A DNA stretch of 64,000 nt from Bacillus sp. FJAT-27445 (GTDB taxonomy: Bacteria > Bacillota > Bacilli > Bacillales > Cytobacillaceae), in NCBI RefSeq assembly GCF_001510665.1, contig NZ_LMTI01000006.1, positions 149,844 to 213,843 of the forward strand, written 5' to 3'. Shown piece by piece: positions 17,362 through 24,777 of the stretch (positions within the stretch are counted from its first letter, which is position 1; the number at the start of each line of letters is the position of its first letter). A program made the translations under genes and the position numbers. The notes under the pieces are model-generated. The model was not told the origin of the DNA and did not search any database. It saw nothing but the letters and a program-made list of their open reading frames with translations.

Positions 17362-17757
17362 TTATAGGACTTTTACAACAAATTGCCGGGTTCTGGGCCC
17401 ATCGAACTCGCAAAAATAGATGCCCTGCCACGTCCCGAGCAATAGCCGACCCTCATTGACTATCACGAATTGGGAGGACCCTACCGTACTGGCTTTCATA
17501 TGCGCGGCCGTATTTCCTTCCATATGCCTGTCTAATTCATGGTGCCACGGATAGACTTCATCAAAGCGGCGGATCATGTCGCGCTTTACGTCGGGATCCG
17601 CATTTTCATTAATGGTTATGCCAGCTGTCGTGTGCGGGCAATAGACGATGACCGCCCCTTCCTTTAAGCCCTGGTCGGATACGAAGTTCTGAATAAGCTG
17701 GGTTACCTCAACCATTTCATCACGGTGATTCGTTTGCAGCGTGAATTTCTTTATCAT
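17362..17757 (-). CDS. yjbQ: YjbQ/UPF0047 family protein
   Basis: A 131-residue member of the conserved UPF0047 (YjbQ) family, small trimeric beta-barrel proteins. The motifs [45 protein letters not shown] and [16 protein letters not shown] are all present, including the histidines thought to bind a ligand or metal. Some homologues rescue thiamine phosphate synthase mutants, but the true function is unsettled. GGGGAGATT precedes the ATG at good spacing. It stands alone between the GH18 gene and the TnpB element, convergent to the former. Confidence 0.92.
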   Translation of the reverse strand: MIKKFTLQTNHRDEMVEVTQLIQNFVSDQGLKEGAVIVYCPHTTAGITINENADPDVKRDMIRRFDEVYPWHHELDRHMEGNTAAHMKASTVGSSQFVIVNEGRLLLGTWQGIYFCEFDGPRTRQFVVKVL

Positions 17758-17814
17758 GGAACAATCTCCCCTTTCTCCTTAGTGGCTACTTTACAGACTT
17801 TCCGAACGGGAAAG

Positions 17815-17898
17815 CTCACTCCTTCAGGGGTGGGATGGGAGTGAGGCCGGATGCGGGGTGCCGTAAACCAACAGCTTTTCGGCACCTCAAGTATCCGG
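17815..17898 (+). repeat. Structured left-end region of the TnpB element
   Basis: Two hairpins are visible: CTCACTC / GAGTGAG (17815-17845), and a larger one with CCGGAT / ATCCGG outside and GGTGCCG / CGGCACC inside (17847-17898). Subterminal hairpins are typical of IS200/IS605 ends, and CTCACTCCTTCAGGGGTG resembles such ends. The precise element boundary is not determined. Confidence 0.5.
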
Positions 17899-17947
17899 AA
17901 GCCGGATATTGCTTCATGTTTTATTCTATCATAACAGCGGCTATTTC

Positions 17948-17976
17948 TTGTATCCCCGCTTCAGCTAAAGTATAAT
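17948..17976 (+). promoter_or_regulatory. Sigma-A-like promoter of tnpB
   Basis: TTGTAT (17948-17953), a 17-base spacer and a perfect TATAAT (17971-17976), about 38 bases before the tnpB start. Confidence 0.6.
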
Positions 17977-18013
17977 CAATATACAGGAACATATGTTTGT
18001 GGAGGTTTTTCAT

Positions 18014-19582
18014 ATGGCCATTCCCCGCTCACCCAGCTTTGTCCTCACTCTGGAGCTTGACAGCCATCCCGGGCTTTTTTCCGCTGCCGACAAAGAATTG
18101 GAAATCCTCCGTGTCATCTACAACACTGTCCTCGGGAACTATCTGAAGCTGGAAAACCAGATGAAAAGGCTGAAGGAATACAAAAGATGGATCCGGCAGT
18201 TGCATGGGATCAAAGGAAAACTGGCATTTGATGAAGAGAACCCCTTCCTGCAAAACGAGCTGGAATGCGTCCGGGAAAGGCTCAAGGACTTAAGGGAACA
18301 ATACCAGCTGACCGAGTATGCCTCGCACGCTTGGGTAAAAGGCATCCGTAAGCATTTTGGGGACAAGGTGAACGCAGCCTTCGCCCAGAAAACCGCTTCC
18401 CGCGCCTGGCTTACCTTCAGGAAAAAACTGTTCGGGAAGGCAAAGAAGGTCGTGTTCCTCCGAAAAGGGGAAATGGCGAGCTTCGAAGGAAAAACCAATA
18501 AGACAGGCTGGCGGTATCACAATAAGCATCTCGTCTATAAGGACATGTCCACCCCTCTGAAGTGGACGGGGCATGACAGCTATGTGTCCGAAATCCTCTC
18601 CCATCTCGAAAAGAAAACCCCATTCACCTATACCATTCAGAAAAACGGGGAAGCCCAAACCATCAACGATTTTTATCATGTCAAATATGTCCGGATTGTA
18701 AGGGAAATCATCCGCGGGAAGGTACGCTTTTTTGCCGACCTGATCATTGCTGGCTACCCATCGTCAAAAGGAAGGAAGCTCGGGAAAGGCAGAATAGGGC
18801 TTGATATCGGCACGGCGACCCTCGCTGTTTCCTCCCTTAAAAAAGTAGCTCTCTACAACCTGGCGGAAGATGTAAAAATACTGGCAAGGGAAATCAAATT
18901 GGCCCAGAGAAGGATGGACCGTTCCAGGCGCGCCATGAACCCCGGCAACTATCACGAAAACGGCACAATAAAAAAAGGCAGAAAAGAATGGCAGTTATCA
19001 AACCGCTACCAAAAACAGCAGGCAAGGGTAAGGGAACTAAACCGCAGGCAGGCCGCCATCCGAAAACTCGCGCACCAGGGGCTCGCGAACTCCCTGCTTC
19101 CGCTCGGTGATGCCTTCTTCATTGAAACTATGAATTTCAAAGCCCTGCAAAAACGGGCAAAGGAAACAAAGGTTTCCGAAAAAACCGGTAAATATGCCAG
19201 GAAGAAACGGTTCGGAAAGACGATCGGCCACAGGGCCCCCTCCATGTTTGTAAGCATACTGGAACAAAAGGTGAAAAGCCTTGGCGGGATTTTTAAAAGG
19301 GTCAACACCCAGACCTTCAAGGCAAGCCAGTACTGCCATGTCCGGAACGACTTCTTTAAAAAACCACTGTCAGAACGATGGCATGTGATTGAGGATGAGA
19401 CAAAAATCCAAAGGGATTTATATTCCGCCTTTTTGTTGATGAACGCAGATTCTTCCGGAACAAAAGCGAAACGAAAGGCATGCATGGAGACCTTTCGACG
19501 ATTCAAGAGCCTTCACGACCAGGAAATCAATACAATCATAAAAGAGGAAAGAAGGATCCTCAACTCCGGAATCCTCCTGTGA
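18014..19582 (+). CDS. tnpB: TnpB-family RNA-guided nuclease, long form with degenerate zinc finger
   Basis: TnpB proteins are RuvC-domain nucleases guided by an RNA from the transposon right end; they keep the element in place by cutting empty donor sites. All three RuvC acidic residues seem present: D in GLDIGTATLAV (about 264), E in FFIETMNFK (about 371) and D in QRDLYSAFLLM (about 468). The usual CxxC...CxxC zinc ribbon between the last two is missing; only a single Cys (SQYCHVRNDFF) remains. At 522 residues it is longer than typical TnpB (about 370-430), with an extended N-terminal helical part. The ATG at 18014 lies eight bases after GGAGG, so seven residues of a longer frame are dropped. 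Confidence 0.85.
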   Translation: MAIPRSPSFVLTLELDSHPGLFSAADKELEILRVIYNTVLGNYLKLENQMKRLKEYKRWIRQLHGIKGKLAFDEENPFLQNELECVRERLKDLREQYQLTEYASHAWVKGIRKHFGDKVNAAFAQKTASRAWLTFRKKLFGKAKKVVFLRKGEMASFEGKTNKTGWRYHNKHLVYKDMSTPLKWTGHDSYVSEILSHLEKKTPFTYTIQKNGEAQTINDFYHVKYVRIVREIIRGKVRFFADLIIAGYPSSKGRKLGKGRIGLDIGTATLAVSSLKKVALYNLAEDVKILAREIKLAQRRMDRSRRAMNPGNYHENGTIKKGRKEWQLSNRYQKQQARVRELNRRQAAIRKLAHQGLANSLLPLGDAFFIETMNFKALQKRAKETKVSEKTGKYARKKRFGKTIGHRAPSMFVSILEQKVKSLGGIFKRVNTQTFKASQYCHVRNDFFKKPLSERWHVIEDETKIQRDLYSAFLLMNADSSGTKAKRKACMETFRRFKSLHDQEINTIIKEERRILNSGILL

Positions 19583-19806
19583 TGAAAACCTAATCATATT
19601 TAGGCGGTGTGATGCCACCGGGCTTGCGAAAGCCAAAAGATGCGGCCGCAAATGGCAGCGGAGGCTGCTTTGGACGCGAAAGTCCTGAAGGAAATTGTCC
19701 CAGTGTCCTAGCCCTAGATGCCGAGCGTATCAAGATGCGAACTGTGGCTGCCGGCAAGGAAGAAGGCAATGGATTCAGAACCCCACGGGTTTAGCCGTGG
19801 GAGTAT
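19583..19806 (+). ncRNA. Candidate omega RNA (TnpB guide RNA) and right end
   Basis: About 220 bases follow tnpB without a coding frame and are rich in short inverted repeats (GGCGGTG...CACCG, GGCTTGCGAAAGCC, CTGTGGCTGCCGGC), ending in CCCACGG-GTTTAG-CCGTGGG and AGTATCAG. In IS605-type elements the omega RNA occupies exactly this place and ends at the right end, with the flanking sequence as guide. The guide here would start near 19810 (TACAGCGGCG). Inferred from position and structure. Confidence 0.6.
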
Positions 19807-19860
19807 CAGTACAGCGGCGTGGAGGATGTCTTTTTTAAAAAATGAGAAGTTGGGTCCTAG

Positions 19861-19880
19861 GTGAAGCAGGGGTTTCACTT
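19861..19880 (-). repeat. Short family B copy at the EamA stop codon
   Basis: GTGAAGCAGGGGTTTCACTT is a shortened GAAGCAGGGG palindrome; the stop codon of the minus-strand EamA gene (AAG TGA) lies inside it. Confidence 0.7.
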
Positions 19881-20807
19881 TGGTTGAAGATTATGTGAAG
19901 AAATTGAAGTATTAGATCCGTTCCCCGCTTCACGCTTCAGTTGTTCCTCTTTGCGTGTTATGAGGACGAGGCTCCCTAATATAATTATCAGGCCGGCAAA
20001 CATTCCGGAGGTAATCTGTTCACCCAGTACGATGGCTCCCCATACCATGCCAAATGGTGGAATCAAAAATGTCACGGTAACAGTTTTTGTGGGGCCGACA
20101 TGATCAATTAGATAATAATAAAGGAGATACCCTAAGGCTGTCGAGAAAAAGGCGACTCCAAGTACTGAATACAAAACGACTGGTGTCAGGATAATCATTT
20201 GTTCTGGATAACCGGCCAAGGTAATCGGAATTAATAATAGTGTAGCGCCCATCAACTGGCCAAAGGCAACCGTCAATGGAGAGCAATTCTTGAAGGTTTT
20301 TTTCGCATAAACACCACCGAAGGCATAGGAAACAGTCGAGAGAAGGGAGCACAAACTCGCCAGAAGAACCTCAAGGCTTGGCTCTACAGGACTCCAGCCA
20401 ACGGTAACGACAACGCCGATCAACCCAAGCATAATTCCCAGGCTTTTAGAAAGGGTAAGCCTTTCCTTCATCCAGACCCAGACTGCGATTGCTGTGAAAA
20501 AGGGAATCATGGCATTGATGATTGCTAATAATGACGCATTCAAATGAAGGGCCGCCAGGGAAACGAGCGTAAAGGGGATTGCGGAATTCAGGGCGCCGAT
20601 GATTAAAAAGTGTTTCCATCGCTGCTTGAGATGAATTGATTTTTTGTAAAAAAGAGCAATCGCCACCAAACCGAGAGTCGCAAAGGTGACCCGTCCTTGA
20701 GAGGTAAGAAAAGGACCGATTGCCGGGGATGCAATCCGAACGAATAAGAATGATGACCCAAACAAAGCTGCCAATGCAAACAAAACAGCAAATTCCTTAC
20801 GTTTCAC
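19875..20807 (-). CDS. EamA/DMT-family membrane transporter
   Basis: The 310-residue protein has about ten transmembrane helices in two EamA repeats, the layout of drug/metabolite transporters that usually export amino acids, metabolites or toxic compounds. Visible family features are the N-terminal ALAALFGSSFLFVRIA and the end of each repeat (TLVSLAALHLNASLLAIINAMIPFFTAI; then GPTKTVTVTFLIPPFGMVWGAIVLGE). Start is GTG with a weak GAGG site. The C-terminus is short and polar and ends in a family B fragment. Substrate unknown. Confidence 0.88.
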   Translation of the reverse strand: MKRKEFAVLFALAALFGSSFLFVRIASPAIGPFLTSQGRVTFATLGLVAIALFYKKSIHLKQRWKHFLIIGALNSAIPFTLVSLAALHLNASLLAIINAMIPFFTAIAVWVWMKERLTLSKSLGIMLGLIGVVVTVGWSPVEPSLEVLLASLCSLLSTVSYAFGGVYAKKTFKNCSPLTVAFGQLMGATLLLIPITLAGYPEQMIILTPVVLYSVLGVAFFSTALGYLLYYYLIDHVGPTKTVTVTFLIPPFGMVWGAIVLGEQITSGMFAGLIIILGSLVLITRKEEQLKREAGNGSNTSISSHNLQPK

Positions 20808-20967
20808 GAGCTTCGCCTCTAGTTCTTTTACTGACTTCTTTTTTTAATGTATTCCTCCCGGGGAAAACGGTGAGGTGAGCTTGCTGTGATGGCGGGAAAG
20901 AAAAGCTTTGGTGCGGTATTTGGAGAATGCCGTGCGATTCCGGGGTGTCCCCGTTAGAAGCAGTTGG

Positions 20968-21076
20968 GCGTCAAAGATTTACTCAAAAGCGGAAAAGGTG
21001 TCGCTCAAATACCGTTAAGCGACAAAGATTTACTCAAAAGCAGGAAAGGTGTTGCTCAAATTCGGATGAGCGACAA
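20968..21076 (+). repeat. 51-bp direct repeat, two copies plus a partial
   Basis: Units begin GCGTCAAAGATTTACTC at 20968 and GCGACAAAGATTTACTC at 21019, with a truncated third (GCGACAATGTCGGG) at 21070. The period is 51 bases and GCTCAAAT recurs near the end of each. The 20808-20967 stretch before it shows nothing recognisable. Confidence 0.8.
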
Positions 21077-21096
21077 TGTCGGGTTCAACCAGATTG

Positions 21097-21250
21097 GCGC
21101 CCCGTTATAATCGCTGTCGCGGTTTTAACGGGGGCGTTTTTTCTGTGTTTTGCGTTGTGGGCGCCTGGGCGTGCAGGGGGTACGGCAAACGTTGGGTATT
21201 TGCTGTCTGCCTGTTGCACAGGCGGGCCTTGGATATGGGCCAATTTTTCC
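21097..21250 (+). repeat. Family C element, full copy 2
   Basis: A hairpin with GGCGCCCCGTTA / TAACGGGGGCG outside and TCGC-TGTC-GCGG inside is followed by TTTTTTC. Then come CTGTCTGCCTGTTGCACAGG and TGGGCCAATTTTTCC (21236-21250). The outer arms differ in sequence from copies 1 and 3 while staying complementary. Confidence 0.75.
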
Positions 21251-21260
21251 CCAAAGAGGT

Positions 21261-21695
21261 TTATTGCCTTAAGATCTCGACGATTTCATTTCCGGTGGTG
21301 AGGTCGGCGAAGGTGAAGTAGATGTGGCCGCCGTAAGTTATGGGTGGTTTGGGTTTGTGAGTGAGGTGTTTTTCGGTCTTTAGGATCCAGAACATGTAGG
21401 GGTGGGCGGGTTTTTCGAATCCCCAGCCTTTGTTGCGGTCGTAGATGTAGGCTTTGATTCGGAGTTTTTCGTTTTGGTCGAGGTGTTTGATGAGTGGGTC
21501 GATGGTGTCGTTGAATGGATCGAAGGCTGCGGCTTTTTGGATGGTGTAGAGGGTTTCCATGGCACCACCGCGTTTTCTGAAGGTTACGTAGGAGTCGGAT
21601 TTGTAGGAACGCGGATGGGGGTAGGCATGGATGTTGTGTTCGGTGATGATGTCGTATGTGCCGCCGGCGGGTATGGATAGGACGATTGGGTTCAT
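21261..21695 (-). CDS. Hypothetical protein (144 aa)
   Basis: I do not recognise this protein. It begins MNPIVLSIPAGGTYDII and is soluble, rich in aromatic and basic residues (HAYPHPRSYKSDSYVTFRKRGG; KGWGFEKPAHPYMFW), with no signal peptide or membrane span. AAAGGAG lies eight bases before the ATG, so translation is likely. It is followed at its 3' end by a family C motif and lies 18 bases downstream of the winged-helix gene, suggesting co-transcription. Composition and position in a repeat-rich accessory region suggest a lineage-specific gene. Confidence 0.65.
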   Translation of the reverse strand: MNPIVLSIPAGGTYDIITEHNIHAYPHPRSYKSDSYVTFRKRGGAMETLYTIQKAAAFDPFNDTIDPLIKHLDQNEKLRIKAYIYDRNKGWGFEKPAHPYMFWILKTEKHLTHKPKPPITYGGHIYFTFADLTTGNEIVEILRQ

Positions 21696-21713
21696 GGTTT
21701 GGGCTCCTTTTGG

Positions 21714-22100
21714 TTAGTTGGTGTGCTGATGGTTTTCGGGATAGCGGTTGAATATGTATAGGTTGCCGTCTTGGGAGCCGTCTGACCGTTCGATTTCGTA
21801 GATTGTGAGTATGCCGAGTTTGCTGGTTTTTTGGGTCATTCTTTTAAAGGTGGCGCGGGACAGGACGTTTGAGTTTGTGTTGTGCTGCATGTTGACGGAG
21901 GTGAGGACTGCGCCGATTGTGACGTTGGTGACCCCGGGTATGGCTGCCGCAAAGAGGGCAAGGCGTTTGAGGCCGATGAGCTGGCGTTTTGGGAAAATGT
22001 CTCTGTTTGCGTTGAGCCACTGTGCGAAGTGGGTTCTGAACTCTTCTGTGCTTTCAAATTGGGAATATTGTTTTAACCGGGACACGGATTGGATTTTCAT
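21714..22100 (-). CDS. Winged-helix-like regulatory/replication-type protein, possibly truncated
   Basis: The 128-residue protein starts MKIQSVSRLKQYSQF and contains a region reading SRATFKRMTQKTSKLGILTIYEIER, with YIFNRYP near the end. This looks like the recognition helix and wing of a winged-helix domain found in larger Bacillus plasmid- and chromosome-borne proteins. Those homologues continue well beyond the NRYP motif as I recall them, while this one stops ten residues later, so it may be shortened. ATG 22100 is preceded by AAAGGGTGG. The next gene (21261-21695) follows 18 bases on. DNA binding is an inference. Confidence 0.6.
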   Translation of the reverse strand: MKIQSVSRLKQYSQFESTEEFRTHFAQWLNANRDIFPKRQLIGLKRLALFAAAIPGVTNVTIGAVLTSVNMQHNTNSNVLSRATFKRMTQKTSKLGILTIYEIERSDGSQDGNLYIFNRYPENHQHTN

Positions 22101-22175
22101 ATGTGTGCACCACCCTTTCACTCTTTATATACGGAATTTCCGGTGAAAAGGACAGGGGTAGTGCAAGTTTTTTTA

Positions 22176-22213
22176 GTAGTGAGGCAGGGGACGTATCTAT
22201 TGCTTCACTTTGG
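22176..22213 (+). repeat. Family B repeat at 22.2 kb
   Basis: GTGAGGCAGGGGACGTATC followed by TATTGCTTCACTTTGG. No intact plus-strand gene precedes it, unlike most copies. Confidence 0.88.
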
Positions 22214-22267
22214 TAGTAGTGCCGAGTTTCATTATGTATCGTTTGTTTTGGGCTACCTCTTATGTTG

Positions 22268-22432
22268 GAGAGAATATTGAAGAACATTAAAAAGCTATAA
22301 ACAGTAGAATCGAGTTAATTAATACGATATTTACGAAGATTGAAGCGGATTTACTTTCTGGTTTTTGAACCTACTCACAAAACTGTGTGCAGGAGAAACA
22401 CAGAGATATTCAAAGTCAATAGTAGAGCTGGG
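22268..22432 (+). pseudogene. Decayed copy of the membrane-anchored partner gene at 25.7 kb
   Basis: Bases AGCTATAAACAGTAGAAT and TACGATATTTACGAAGATTG match the 3' half of the gene at 25729-26268 almost base for base. About 30 bases of the parent are missing and the next block (CTTTCTGGTTTT) runs into a stop, so it is not functional. It lies 3.5 kb upstream of the intact gene. Confidence 0.85.
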
Positions 22433-22460
22433 GCTTTTCCAATGCCTCAATCCAGGTTAG

Positions 22461-22483
22461 AAAAAAAAAGCGCTTTTGCGCTT
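22461..22483 (-). terminator. Terminator of the DUF2642-like gene
   Basis: AAGCGC-AAAA-GCGCTT followed by a run of Ts on the minus strand, just past the stop at 22501. Confidence 0.8.
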
Positions 22484-22500
22484 AAAAATGGGGCTTTGTT

Positions 22501-22722
22501 TTAAAAGATGCCTCTTGGGCCTATAAATAACCTGAAAAGCGAGACAATCAAAGCAAACCGAATTATCCTTCGTATTATTCGGCCTCTAAATCGTGTTTGT
22601 AATACAAGAGAATCGCTGCCAGCAGATACAAGGGTGCCACAAAAAGTGCCTGCCGTTGTAGTTACTTCGACATCTTGTCCTATAAGACTATAGACATGTT
22701 GTGCAAAATTTTCGTCCCACAT
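22501..22722 (-). CDS. Small DUF2642-like (LSm-fold-like) protein
   Basis: The 73-residue protein has a beta-rich core reading YSLIGQDVEVTTTAG, TFCGTLVSAGSDSLVL and a basic RGRIIRRIIRF. This resembles small DUF2642 proteins of Bacillus, which have an LSm/SH3-like barrel and are sometimes spore-associated. Start choice is uncertain: ATG at 22722 has GGAGAGG at long spacing, and in-frame GTG codons lie 9-12 bases upstream. It has its own terminator and no operon partner. Confidence 0.6.
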   Translation of the reverse strand: MWDENFAQHVYSLIGQDVEVTTTAGTFCGTLVSAGSDSLVLQTRFRGRIIRRIIRFALIVSLFRLFIGPRGIF

Positions 22723-23600
22723 CCTTTTCACCACCTCTCCTATTAATAGAAAATGCAGCTGAAACTGAATGGCTTGGACATTTACTATAGAAGAAATGAT
22801 TATTTTTAAAAAATCATCAATTTTAGGTAGAATGTATTGTTAGAATTACACATGAAGACCGTTTTAACCTTGTCCCTGCAAAGCGCAAGGGGGTTGACTG
22901 AGATCATCCCCTTATACTTGTTGTAGGCAGGATGGGGTGTATGCTTCTGGTATGGGCCAATTTTTCCAAAAGGAAAAGGAACGAGTGAAAATTTTGTGAC
23001 GTAGTCGGAATTGTTTAAATTTGTACAAATATTCTTTAAATATAATATTTTGTGCTTTTTAAAGGATTTTTGAGTGGTTTTTGTTGTTTGTTCCCAACTG
23101 AATGGCGGTATTGAAGGGAATTTTTTGTTTGTATGTGGTTTTTCGTAAGAGGAATTAATAGTATACAGATATAGCATGGGGTTGGCAATAGTTGGATTTA
23201 ATTTAGAGGGCGGTTGCTGGAGGTTTAATGGGCCGGTGTAACAGTATTTTACAAATATTAAATTTACTTCCAATTACGTTTCCCGCATACTATAGGGGGA
23301 AGGAGGGATGGTTCTGGAAATGTTCCTTCTGTTCTGAGAAAGATTCGACTATGCATAGATTGCTTAGGCCCCGTACACCCTTGAGCCAACGACCACACTT
23401 ACTTAACCACAAAGGCCACAAGCTGAATCACCATCACCCGCTAAAACAGGCATCATGAAAATGGCATGATCGTACCTTTCCAATTGGGACAGTAGGGCAA
23501 TGCTTCATTATTCATGGTGTCTTTTGCATTTCTTCGCTTTTCACTTATCCAACTCCATCAATGAGTACATAGGCTATATAATAGGAAGAAACTTGACACC
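22723..23600. other. Gene-poor stretch with a family C motif (22952-22972)
   Basis: The family C motif TGGGCCAATTTTTCC (plus strand) follows a weak hairpin (AACCTTG / CAAGGGGGTT, about 22866-22894). From about 22975 to 23600 the DNA is AT-rich with short, poorly supported frames that lack ribosome binding sites. I see no gene there. Confidence 0.6.
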
Positions 23601-23619
23601 TTTTGTCGAAATCGATGTG

Positions 23620-23691
23620 GCGAAAAAACAAAACCCCGGGTGAACGTCTGGCGAGACAGTCCCGAGGCTTCAGTGTTGGGTATACCAACTC
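23620..23691 (-). ncRNA. Candidate small RNA divergent from comK
   Basis: A minus-strand promoter at 23698-23725 would give a transcript of about 70 bases. It ends in the hairpin CCTCGGG / CCCGGGG (with inner TGTCT / AGAC) and TTTTGTTTTTT. The hairpin pairs better on the minus strand (a G-U pair replaces a mismatch). No open frame with a ribosome site lies within it. Function unknown; its position suggests a link with comK. Confidence 0.5.
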
Positions 23692-23697
23692 ACTGTT

Positions 23698-23725
23698 AGT
23701 ATACCCCTTTTGGAAAATAAATCAA
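23698..23725 (-). promoter_or_regulatory. Minus-strand promoter in the comK upstream region
   Basis: TTGATT and TATACT with a 16-base spacer, read on the minus strand. The -10 lies inside a palindrome GGGTATAC / GTATACCC (about 23677-23706), so a regulator could control this promoter and comK together. Confidence 0.5.
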
Positions 23726-23742
23726 TACGAGGGGGCAAATGA

Positions 23743-24288
23743 ATGATTATTTTACCGCAATATATGATTAATGAAAAGACAGTTGGGTTTTGGGGAATGT
23801 ACGGTGAAAACGGGATCAAGGGTTCATACGTGTTGGAAGGGCTTGACCAATTGAATATTGGCATACCTCCGCTTAAGATTATAGATTTCACATTGAAGAA
23901 TTTAGGATTTAGCCTGCGGGGTGCAATTGACGGGTCGAAGTGTCAGTTGGGGAAGGATTGTAAGATGCTTCCGCTTACTATCAACTCGCAGCTTGGAGTT
24001 TTCCTGCTTCCGACTAGGGCGATCGGACGGAACGATTGCCTTTGGCTATCATTGATGCACATCCAGAGCCATAAGGCGCTCAGCGCAGCCACCACCCGGG
24101 TTTTCATGAACTTTGGCCATACCATAGATCTTGAAATTAAGGAAAGCCTATTCATTAAGAAATTGGACAAGGCCCGGCGGCTTAGGGAAATCGTCACCCG
24201 CAACTCCCAAAACCCGCTCACTTTCTACCTTGAACCCAAGCCTGGCTTCACCGTCGTCGAAGGAAAAGGCGAATACCGGCTGGAGTGA
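23743..24288 (+). CDS. comK: Competence transcription factor ComK family protein
   Basis: The 181-residue protein matches the ComK family, the master activator of DNA-uptake genes in Bacillus, which binds AT-rich boxes. Conserved features are a central FLLPTRAIGRNDCLWLSLMHI, aligning with ComK FLFPT...QCGWISHVHV, and the following VFMNFGHTIDLEI. The helical segment KLDKARRLREIVTRN aligns with the C-terminal half. Length is similar to B. subtilis ComK (192). GAGGGGG lies eight to ten bases before the ATG. It ends GAG TGA within a family B repeat. A divergent small-RNA promoter and a palindrome lie upstream. Many bacilli carry two ComK paralogues, so this may be either one. Confidence 0.85.
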   Translation: MIILPQYMINEKTVGFWGMYGENGIKGSYVLEGLDQLNIGIPPLKIIDFTLKNLGFSLRGAIDGSKCQLGKDCKMLPLTINSQLGVFLLPTRAIGRNDCLWLSLMHIQSHKALSAATTRVFMNFGHTIDLEIKESLFIKKLDKARRLREIVTRNSQNPLTFYLEPKPGFTVVEGKGEYRLE

Positions 24289-24392
24289 AGCAGAGTGAGG
24301 CAGGGGACGTATCCAGTGCCTCATTCTTGAAGCAGTGAGGCGGGGGACGTATCCATTGCCTCATTCTTGAAGCAGGCTATTGCCTCAATCTG
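24284..24392 (+). repeat. Family B repeat cluster (two cores) at the comK stop codon
   Basis: Two cores, AGGCAGGGGACGTATCC and AGGCGGGGGACGTATCC, each followed by TGCCTCATTCTTGAAGCAG. The comK stop codon TGA lies in the first GTGAAGCAG. Confidence 0.92.
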
Positions 24393-24429
24393 GAGGATAG
24401 TTTAAATACGATGATTTAATGAAATGGAG

Positions 24430-24558
24430 AACCCTCGTAAAACCGCCGATGCGGTAATACGAGGGCTTCTTTTCTGGTCTGGGATGGCGCGAACTTCGAA
24501 TGTTATCTGTCTGTCGGCAAAAAGAATCTGCTTGGCGCGTTGGCCAATTTTTAAAAAG
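24430..24558 (+). repeat. Family C element, full copy 3
   Basis: A hairpin CCCTCGTA / TACGAGGG outside and ACCGC-CGAT-GCGGT inside is followed by CTTCTTTT. The polar motif appears as GTTGGCCAATTTTTAAAAAG (24539-24558). Same architecture as copies at 15.8 and 21.1 kb with entirely different lower-stem bases. Confidence 0.7.
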
Positions 24559-24672
24559 AAAACGTCTTACTGTTTTTAGATAGGGATGGATTTCGTTTCC
24601 GTTTGTAAGTTCGAACAACGAAGAGTAGAAGTAGGTGCCATTTAAAAACTAAAGGAAAATCCTGATAGATAA

Positions 24673-24681
24673 TGGTATAAT
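24673..24681 (+). promoter_or_regulatory. Extended -10 promoter upstream of the HNH gene
   Basis: TGGTATAAT carries the TGN extension and a perfect TATAAT; no good -35 hexamer is seen. About 100 bases before the HNH gene. Confidence 0.4.
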
Positions 24682-24777
24682 ATTCCTAATATTCAAAAAC
24701 GAAGGAGGAACTATAGGAAAAGAAATTTCCTTACTGTATAGCATTCTAGGTGATTTTTAAATAGAGGAGAGTAGGGT

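Larger units (their letters stand above)
17815..19809 (+). mobile_element. IS605-type element with tnpB only
   Basis: The element consists of a hairpin-rich left end, a promoter, tnpB and about 225 bases of structured 3' non-coding DNA ending in a hairpin CCCACGG / CCGTGGG followed by AGTATCAG. There is no TnpA (HUH Y1) gene, so the element is non-autonomous for transposition or relies on a TnpA elsewhere. Ends are approximate. Confidence 0.7.

Noticed and set aside
18029-19651. Several minus-strand frames opposite tnpB
   Set aside because: All are shadows of the tnpB reading frame without start signals.
20927-21321. Arg/Gln-rich frames over the 51-bp repeats
   Set aside because: The periodic residues arise from the DNA repeats and the hairpin of the family C element; no ribosome binding site.
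22806-23458. Frames of 76-155 codons in the 23-kb gap
   Set aside because: Low-complexity or AT-rich products without supporting start sites; more likely non-coding.
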